Part shown: positions 58,642 through 64,000 of the stretch, in pieces | Layout: the number at the start of each line of letters is the position of its first letter | Position numbering within the stretch: the stretch's first letter is position 1 | NCBI GenBank assembly: GCA_040755155.1 | Contig: JBFMBP010000081.1 | Span: 1 to 64,000 of the forward strand | Reading direction: 5' to 3' | Source: Candidatus Omnitrophota bacterium | GTDB taxonomy: Bacteria > Hinthialibacterota > Hinthialibacteria > Hinthialibacterales > Hinthialibacteraceae | Length of the DNA stretch: 64,000 nucleotides | Translations under genes and position numbers: made by a program | The notes under the pieces: generated by a model | Databases searched by the model: none | Seen by the model: the letters and a program-made list of their open reading frames with translations, nothing else | Told to the model about the DNA's origin: nothing

Positions 58642-59712
58642 TTAAATATAGCCCTTCGTCATCAAATATTCCGCCACCATCAACTCGCCTTTGGCGGCGC
58701 CGCGCTTGGTATTGTGGGAGAGTGAGCAATACTTGAGGCCCCTCTCGCCGAACACTTCGTCCTGGCGGATGCGTCCGACAACTGTGGTCATGCCATCGCC
58801 TAATTCGCGATCCAATCGCGGTTGCGGACGGTTGTCTTCTTCCTTAACGATGATGGTCTCTTCCGGCGCCGAAGGCAGGTCGCCGAACGTTTTGCGGCAT
58901 TGGACGTTGTAATCTGCAATGATCTTCTTGTAATCGGCGGGGGAGCACGGTTTTTCCGTCTCTACGAATATGGAGAGAAAATGCCCATCGATCGTGGGAA
59001 CCCGCGTACAGGTGCAACTAACGGGGAAATTCGCGTTTTGGATGGAATCGCCCGCCATTTTTCCCAGCGTCTTCACTGTTTCCAGGGTTACTTTGCCTTC
59101 TTCTTTGGCGATGTAGGGTATGACGTTATCGACGATGTCCAAGGCGGGGTTGCCGGGATATCCGGCGCCGGAAAGCGCCTGCATCGAGGTCATGAATACG
59201 CGCCGGACGCCGCAGGCTTCGTAGAGCGGCTTGAGCGAGATGATGAGTCCCATCGTGGTGCAATTTGGTCCCGGAACGACGAATCCTTTCCATCCCCGAT
59301 GCTTGCGCTGCTTCTCGATCAATGGCGCATGGCCGGCGTTCACTTCCGGCACGAGAATGGGCACGTCTTCTTCGTAACGGTAGGCGGACGCCGTGCTGAT
59401 GACTGGTTTCTTTTCGGCGCAACGGCCTTCGGTCTCTTTGGCGACGTCGGAAGGAAGAGCGGAAAAAACAATGTCGTATGGCTCCAATTCCCCAGCGGCG
59501 TCCTCTGTGTTTTTCACCGTCATTGAGGCGATCTCTTTGGGAAGCGGAGTGGGGGAGTGCCACGACGCCGCTTCGCCGTAGGTTTTCCCCGCCGAACGTC
59601 CCGAAGCGTACAGCCCCGAAATTTCAAACCATGGATGTCCGAACAGAGCTTCCAAAAATTGTTGTCCGGCCACCCCCGTCGCGCCTAAAATCGCAGCCTT
59701 CTTCTTTTGCAT
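58642..59712 (-). CDS. asd: Aspartate-semialdehyde dehydrogenase (archaeal/fungal type)
   Basis: Asd reduces aspartyl phosphate to aspartate semialdehyde, the branch-point for lysine, threonine and methionine. The 356-residue chain has the NADP loop 'AILGATGVAGQQFLEAL', the catalytic Cys151 in 'PGPNCTTMG' and His244 in 'RVPTIDGHFLS'. The PGPNCTT and RVPT..GH forms place it in the archaeal/fungal subgroup. The ATG at 59712 matches the usual start. DapA, which uses its product, is at 25.6 kb. Confidence 0.93.
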   Translation of the reverse strand: MQKKKAAILGATGVAGQQFLEALFGHPWFEISGLYASGRSAGKTYGEAASWHSPTPLPKEIASMTVKNTEDAAGELEPYDIVFSALPSDVAKETEGRCAEKKPVISTASAYRYEEDVPILVPEVNAGHAPLIEKQRKHRGWKGFVVPGPNCTTMGLIISLKPLYEACGVRRVFMTSMQALSGAGYPGNPALDIVDNVIPYIAKEEGKVTLETVKTLGKMAGDSIQNANFPVSCTCTRVPTIDGHFLSIFVETEKPCSPADYKKIIADYNVQCRKTFGDLPSAPEETIIVKEEDNRPQPRLDRELGDGMTTVVGRIRQDEVFGERGLKYCSLSHNTKRGAAKGELMVAEYLMTKGYI

Positions 59713-59915
59713 GATTGCATTCTCCAATGATTGAGTGAACGAATTCCCGGCTTTTCTCGTCAAGAAACAACCGCGATAAACCTCTAATTTTATCGTATGG
59801 AAAAGGGAACTAAAAGTGCAATGAGGGGAAATGGCGAATTCTTCCGCTGAAATGTTCTCATTGGATATTTGTTAACCCTATTCGTTTTTGAGGGAGAATA
59901 ATTTACTTATGTTAC

Positions 59916-59988
59916 GCGCCTGGGAGCGCAGGCGTCCCGCCTGCATAGTTTTTCGTTGTTGCGGGCGAGGGCGCCCGCGCACCCAGGA
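59916..59988. repeat. GC-rich inverted repeat (family F)
   Basis: GCGCCTGGGAGCGCAGGCG at the left and CCCGCGCACCCAGG at the right enclose a further GGCGTCCCGCC hairpin. Fragments with related sequence (GGGGCGTCCCCCAGCGGGCG near 33375; ACAGGCGTCTCGCCTGT near 11387) occur elsewhere. Confidence 0.45.
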
Positions 59989-60006
59989 AAGTATAATTAT
60001 ATTGGT

Positions 60007-60141
60007 TTATCGGTCTTTTGAGAGCAAGCGTTCGATCCTATCCAATTTCGTATAAATCATGTATAGCAAGACGAGAAAAACAACCGGGACGGCAATTCCA
60101 AGCGCCATAAGCGGAAGCATAATAAAAATCTCCATGAGCAT
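60007..60141 (-). CDS. 44-residue membrane protein
   Basis: The frame reads MLMEIFIMLPLMALGIAVPV, continues through one hydrophobic helix of about 28 residues, and ends in a charged tail (YTKLDRIERLLSKDR). A double Shine-Dalgarno-like sequence, GGAGAAGGAGAAG, directly precedes the ATG, a strong argument that it is translated. The second Met codon (60135) is an alternative start. No family is recognised; single-helix proteins of this size often bind and regulate larger membrane complexes. Confidence 0.6.
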   Translation of the reverse strand: MLMEIFIMLPLMALGIAVPVVFLVLLYMIYTKLDRIERLLSKDR

Positions 60142-60305
60142 CTTCTCCTTCTCCTTATAGAATCGATTTGGCATAAATCGCAAAATTACGGATAATTTAT
60201 ATAAGGTAATACGCCTAGGGGCGCCCTTTATTTCATAATCATTCTATTTCATGCTAATAAATGCTGCGAGGATTATACAACCATTCGATGCCGGAGGATG
60301 CCGAT

Positions 60306-61793
60306 ATGCTGGAAAATCTCGACTTGACCCCATCGCTTTCCAAGGAAGAGTTCAAGGAATACATTACTCCCCTAGAAGATCGGCTGCGGGATTTGCAGCG
60401 CGAGATCGTTGATAAAAAACGGCCTGTTCTGCTGGTCTTCGAAGGAATGGAGAGCTGCGGCAAAGGCGACAGCATTCGCCAAGTGGTTTCTCCCCTCGAT
60501 CCGCGCGGTTTTAAAGTATACTTGACGCGCATGGAGATGAACGAGGAAGAACTTTTACGGCCTCCCCTTTGGCGTTATTGGTTGAATATTCCCGGAAAAG
60601 GAACCATCGGCATCTTCGATAAGGCCTGGTATTTTCCCGCCATCGCCCAAAGAGTGCAGGGAGAACTCAGCGATCATTCCTGGAGCAACCGCAAGGATGA
60701 GATCAAGCAATTCGAACGGCAATTGGTGGATGATGGAACCATTCTCATCAAAATTTGGCTTCATATCAGCAAGAAAGAACAGAAAAAGCGCTTCAAAGTC
60801 ATGGAAAAAAGCGCTTACGAAGGCTGGCGCGTTACTCAGGAAAACTGGGAGGAACATAAACAGTTCGATAAATATGTCGCCGCCGCCGACGAAATTCTGG
60901 TCGAAACCGATACGCCTTACGCTCCCTGGACGCTCGTTCCCGCCACGGATCGCCGCTACCGCCGAGCCGTGATTCTGCGCGCGATCGTCGAAACGCTGGA
61001 GCGATCTCTTGGCGCTCCGCCCAAGCCGGAGACGAAAATCAGCGCCGTCCCCGCTTCCACCGAAACCCGGCATATCGCCGGCTTGACGGTTCTTGAACGC
61101 GTGGATCCGACGATCTCCATTTCCCCCGAAGAATACCGCGAACAGTTGAACGCAAGCCAACAGCGGCTGAGGGAATTGGAATTCGCCTGCTATGCGAAGC
61201 GGATTCCCGTCGTTATCGTTTACGAAGGATGGGATGCCGGAGGCAAGGGAGGAAACATTAAGCGCGTAACCGACAAACTCGATCCTCGCGGCTATAACGT
61301 CATTCCCATCGCCGCGCCCAGCGGCGATGAAGCCACGCATCATTATTTATGGCGTTTTTGGCGGCATCTGCCCAAGGCGGGTCATTTCGCCATCTTCGAC
61401 CGTTCCTGGTATGGCCGGGTGATGGTGGAGCGCATCGAAGGATTTTGCAAGGAAGAGGAATGGAAGCGGGCTTTCTACGAGATCAACGAATTCGAACGCC
61501 ATCTCGCTCATTTTGGCACGGTCATCGTCAAATTTTGGATTCACATCAGCAAAGACGAACAATTGCGCCGCTTCGAAGAACGCAAAACCATACCCCACAA
61601 GAGTTATAAACTGACCGATGAGGATTGGCGCAATCGGGAAAAATGGGATATTTACGCAACGGCCGTCAACGAAATGATCGAACGCACCAGCACCAATTAC
61701 GCCCCTTGGACTATCGTCGAAGGCGATTGCAAACTGTACGCCCGCGTCAAAGCGTTGAATACGATCGTGGACGCGATCGAAGGGAAACTCTAA
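60306..61793 (+). CDS. Two-domain PPK2-family polyphosphate:AMP phosphotransferase
   Basis: This 495-residue protein contains two PPK2 domains in tandem. The first has Walker A 'EGMESCGKGDSI' and lid/Walker B 'FDKAWYFPA'. The second has 'EGWDAGGKGGNI' and 'FDRSWYGRV'. Two-domain PPK2 proteins phosphorylate AMP to ADP with polyphosphate, and the C-terminal domain is usually the active one; its motifs are canonical here, while the first is degenerate (CGKGD, DKAWY). The ATG at 60306 was chosen because GGAGG lies eight bases ahead and homologues start 'ML.. .L'; 60261 is an upstream alternative. Confidence 0.9.
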   Translation: MLENLDLTPSLSKEEFKEYITPLEDRLRDLQREIVDKKRPVLLVFEGMESCGKGDSIRQVVSPLDPRGFKVYLTRMEMNEEELLRPPLWRYWLNIPGKGTIGIFDKAWYFPAIAQRVQGELSDHSWSNRKDEIKQFERQLVDDGTILIKIWLHISKKEQKKRFKVMEKSAYEGWRVTQENWEEHKQFDKYVAAADEILVETDTPYAPWTLVPATDRRYRRAVILRAIVETLERSLGAPPKPETKISAVPASTETRHIAGLTVLERVDPTISISPEEYREQLNASQQRLRELEFACYAKRIPVVIVYEGWDAGGKGGNIKRVTDKLDPRGYNVIPIAAPSGDEATHHYLWRFWRHLPKAGHFAIFDRSWYGRVMVERIEGFCKEEEWKRAFYEINEFERHLAHFGTVIVKFWIHISKDEQLRRFEERKTIPHKSYKLTDEDWRNREKWDIYATAVNEMIERTSTNYAPWTIVEGDCKLYARVKALNTIVDAIEGKL

Positions 61794-61814
61794 AAGGCCA
61801 ATAGGGAGAAGAAT

Positions 61815-61847
61815 GGCGGGCTGCGCTTCGCTTTGATCCCACCCTAC
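61815..61847 (-). repeat. Palindromic repeat family A, copy 5
   Basis: GGCGGGCTGCGCTTCGC, then TTTGATCCCACCCTAC; same orientation as copy 4, with three or four changed positions. It lies 21 bases after the PPK2 stop codon. Confidence 0.7.
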
Positions 61848-61867
61848 GCAATGGGATTAATAAGTTG

Positions 61868-61896
61868 TTGACAACCTTTTGGGATATTGGTAGACT
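61868..61896 (+). promoter_or_regulatory. Candidate promoter of the phoH-pgpH operon
   Basis: TTGACA (61868-61873) and TAGACT (61891-61896) are separated by 17 bases. The leader to phoH would be about 300 bases. Confidence 0.4.
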
Positions 61897-62202
61897 TCTC
61901 ATCGACGATGAACGAAATTTCATGCGATATGGATGGGCGCCCCCCATCAACCGGCTTGCCGGTTCGAATATGGAAGCCTCTTCAGCCGTTCCCGGCGATT
62001 ATATGGCGTTTTTTTACGTCCATCTTTCGCTTGACGAACGTGAGGAAGGGTTCTGCCGATAATTTTTTATTACCTTATGAGAATTATACTGTCTGCATCC
62101 TCCCATCTTTCTTTCCTTTGCCGCCTATAAAAGCCGGCTATTGCTCCCCTCGGACTTGCGCGATGAATTCCATGACCGTTAATGAGGTTAAACAATAAAG
62201 TT

Positions 62203-63309
62203 ATGAAAACGATCTCTATGATGGAGGAGACCGATAACAAGAATAGCCTGAGCGGCTCCCCAGCCGCCAATGCCGTAGAAATCCGGCAGACGATCCGTTT
62301 GATCAACCTGGAAGAGAGCCGTGATCTCTTCGGCGCCCGCGATGAAAATCTTCGTCTGCTGCGGGAGCATTTCGCCGCCCGCATCGTCGCTCGCGGCGAT
62401 ACTATCGCTCTCTCCGGCCATCCGGACGAAGTGGCGGCCATCGCCTCCGTATTCGAAGATCTGCTCAAACTGGTGCGCCAGGGCGACCGCATCACCCGCC
62501 GGGACGTGGAATACGTTCTCGCTTATTCCCAGCAAAAAGCGGCTTCTCCCGCCACGGACGTCTTTACGCCTATTACTATGCCGTTGCGGGGGAAAAAAGG
62601 GATTATCAAACCCAAAACCTTCGGGCAGCGCCAATACGTCAACGCCATCGCCCAAAACGACATCGTCTTCGGCATCGGTCCGGCGGGCACGGGAAAAACC
62701 TACCTCGCCATGGCCGCCGCCATTTCCGCCCTGGAGCGGAAGCAGGTGAGACGGATCATCCTGGCCCGGCCCGCTGTGGAAGCGGGGGAATCGCTGGGAT
62801 TTCTGCCCGGCGATCTCCAAGCCAAAGTCGATCCGTTTCTGCGCCCGCTTTATGACGCTCTCTATGACATGCTCAACGCCGATTTGGTTCATCGCTACAT
62901 CGAACAGAGCGTCGTGGAAATCGCGCCGCTCGCTTATATGAGAGGCCGCACGCTCAACAGCTCGTTCGTCGTTTTGGACGAAGCTCAGAATTCCACCAGC
63001 GAACAGATGAAAATGTTTCTTACCCGGTTGGGCTTCGATTCCAAAACCGTCATCACCGGCGATATCACCCAGATCGATCTTCCCTCCGGCCGCAAAAGCG
63101 GCTTGATCGAAGTGAGCGATCTTCTTAAGAATATCGATGGCATCGCTTTCGTCCGGTTCAACCAACAAGACATCGTGCGCCATCCTTTAGTGCAGAAGAT
63201 CATCGCTGCGTATGAAGAGAGAGACAAGGAACTGAATAAAGACGACTCCGTTGCGCGGAATCGCGCCGAGTCCCATCGAGTTACCAACTCGAATGAGACG
63301 GGAGAATAA
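62203..63309 (+). CDS. phoH: PhoH-like ATPase
   Basis: This 368-residue protein combines an N-terminal KH-like region ('RLLREHFAARIVARGDTIAL') with a PhoH P-loop domain. The latter shows 'KTFGQRQYVNAI', Walker A 'GPAGTGKTYLAM', 'LARPAVEAGESLGFLPG', Walker B 'FVVLDEAQNST' and 'GDITQIDLP'. PhoH proteins are linked to RNA metabolism and often precede pgpH and ybeY, as here. Start choice is open between 62182, 62203 and 62221, since none has a strong SD. The pgpH-like gene begins 15 bases after its stop. Confidence 0.93.
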   Translation: MKTISMMEETDNKNSLSGSPAANAVEIRQTIRLINLEESRDLFGARDENLRLLREHFAARIVARGDTIALSGHPDEVAAIASVFEDLLKLVRQGDRITRRDVEYVLAYSQQKAASPATDVFTPITMPLRGKKGIIKPKTFGQRQYVNAIAQNDIVFGIGPAGTGKTYLAMAAAISALERKQVRRIILARPAVEAGESLGFLPGDLQAKVDPFLRPLYDALYDMLNADLVHRYIEQSVVEIAPLAYMRGRTLNSSFVVLDEAQNSTSEQMKMFLTRLGFDSKTVITGDITQIDLPSGRKSGLIEVSDLLKNIDGIAFVRFNQQDIVRHPLVQKIIAAYEERDKELNKDDSVARNRAESHRVTNSNETGE

Positions 63310-63324
63310 ACCCGTTCCCAGATC

Positions 63325-64000
63325 ATGAACTCGACTACCCACAATTCGGATAAAAAGAAGCCTTGGACGATTCGGAAGGGACGCCATGCCTGGAAAAACC
63401 GTCTTCAAGGAATTCTCGATAGAATTAAGCCGCACGCTTCCTATTACGGCGCGTTGACGGCGGCCGTCATCATTATTTATTCTTTGATCCGCCCTCCTTC
63501 GGCGATCGATTTGAGCCGATTCCAACTCGATCGTCCTTCCCCCCGCGTGATCCAGGCTCCATTCGAATTCGATTACGTCGACGAGGAAGCCACGGAAGCG
63601 GAACGGCTCAAGCAGGAAGAATACGAACCGCCCGTGTATAACAGGTTGCAGGAAAAATCCGAGCAGATGCATCAGCATCTGCAAACGATCGTCGATCGTT
63701 TCCGCAAAACGCCCCGCAAGGACAACGAAGACCTCGAAACGTGGATTCGATCCATGCTGGATGGAACCGGCGTGGCGCTGGAAAATAGTATTTACAATCC
63801 CGAAAGGGAACTTCCGGAAGACATCCCCCGCACGACGTACGACAGTCTACTCTTTTACAGGCAATTCGAAACTCTTTGGAATATCATTTTGACGAGCGCA
63901 AAAGAGGCGGAAGGTTTGGGAATCGCCGACAACGCGGCCCCATTGCGCAAGGAGGAATTCTATTCCAACAATCTGGCGGTCGGCGTGGAACTGATCGATG
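63325..64000 (+). CDS. 7TMR-HDED/HD family protein, PgpH-like c-di-AMP phosphodiesterase (N-terminal part)
   Basis: The frame opens at the ATG at 63325 and runs off the window after 225 residues. A first membrane helix lies near residues 43-58 ('GALTAAVIIIYSLI'). The extracytoplasmic 7TMR-HDED domain then starts with 'PSPRVIQAPFEFDYVDEEAT' and 'RLKQEEYEPPVYNR', the typical 'pP.v..Apfdf.yvD...T...r..a...v.pVy' pattern. The downstream HD domain is not in view. PgpH degrades cyclic di-AMP in Listeria and relatives, and phoH-pgpH is a common pair. With cdaA in the same window, synthesis and breakdown are both encoded here. Confidence 0.87.
   Translation, partial: MNSTTHNSDKKKPWTIRKGRHAWKNRLQGILDRIKPHASYYGALTAAVIIIYSLIRPPSAIDLSRFQLDRPSPRVIQAPFEFDYVDEEATEAERLKQEEYEPPVYNRLQEKSEQMHQHLQTIVDRFRKTPRKDNEDLETWIRSMLDGTGVALENSIYNPERELPEDIPRTTYDSLLFYRQFETLWNIILTSAKEAEGLGIADNAAPLRKEEFYSNNLAVGVELID

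Larger units (their letters stand above)
61794..62202. other. Intergenic region between the PPK2 and phoH genes
   Basis: Holds a family A repeat (61815-61847), a promoter-like pair (61868-61896) and a 7-base hairpin AACCGGCTTGCCGGTT (61949-61964). No supportable gene. Confidence 0.45.

Overview
The window reads as a chromosome segment of a diderm, free-living, heterotrophic bacterium with roughly balanced GC content. Diderm character is suggested by an LpxH-type hydrolase, an O-antigen ligase/polymerase-type protein and several polyprenol-sugar-type membrane glycosyltransferases. The two pseudopilins with Trp-rich C-terminal halves, the Tat-exported Gfo/Idh/MocA oxidoreductase, the GH10 xylanase, the RicT/CdaA/PgpH/PhoH set and the many long secreted proteins without a clear family are typical of uncultured lineages near PVC, Omnitrophota, Hydrogenedentota or Sumerlaeota. 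That placement is an impression from gene content and was not tested by a search.

Layout. 1-5 kb: end of a membrane protein, a broken antitoxin-like gene, ricT, rimO-pgpA and a secreted alkaline-phosphatase-superfamily protein. 5.5-8.4 kb: a YtrA-type GntR regulator with an ABC exporter. 8.7-13.3 kb: an orphan secreted protein and a cbiM-PDGLE-cbiQ-cbiO nickel/cobalt ECF importer with a NikR-like site upstream. 13.5-20.3 kb: L-ribulokinase, an NtrC-type regulator, a COG4637-type ATPase whose DUF4276-like partner is truncated, a pseudopilin and a galactokinase-like GHMP kinase. 20.4-29.4 kb: a Gly/Met-rich secreted protein, lpxH-like, an Lrp regulator with an aminotransferase, an HD-GYP response regulator, dapA and a TPR protein. 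29.4-39.5 kb: one long minus-strand housekeeping run, ftsH-folP-cdaA-cdaR-pdxJ-rpe-unknown-sixA-recF-HAD. 39.9-45.3 kb: envelope polysaccharide membrane proteins. 45.4-54.7 kb: a clostripain-type protease, coiled-coil proteins, nadD, proA and a second pseudopilin. 55-64 kb: GH10 xylanase, a Tat oxidoreductase, asd, a 44-residue membrane protein, a two-domain PPK2, phoH and the start of a PgpH-type c-di-AMP phosphodiesterase.

Two themes stand out. First, c-di-AMP metabolism is represented at both ends: a cyclase with its YbbR partner (34.8-36.4 kb) and a 7TMR-HDED phosphodiesterase (63.3 kb onward). Second, the intergenic regions hold several families of short palindromic, non-coding elements resembling MITE/REP sequences. 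Some have terminal inverted repeats, two abut stop codons exactly, one separates cbiQ from cbiO, and one lies in frame inside the O-antigen ligase gene. I see no tRNA, rRNA, CRISPR array, transposase or prophage. I did not find a complete new defence or secretion system. The most distinctive items are the repeat families, the degenerated two-gene modules and a catalytically stripped GmhB-like HAD protein behind recF.
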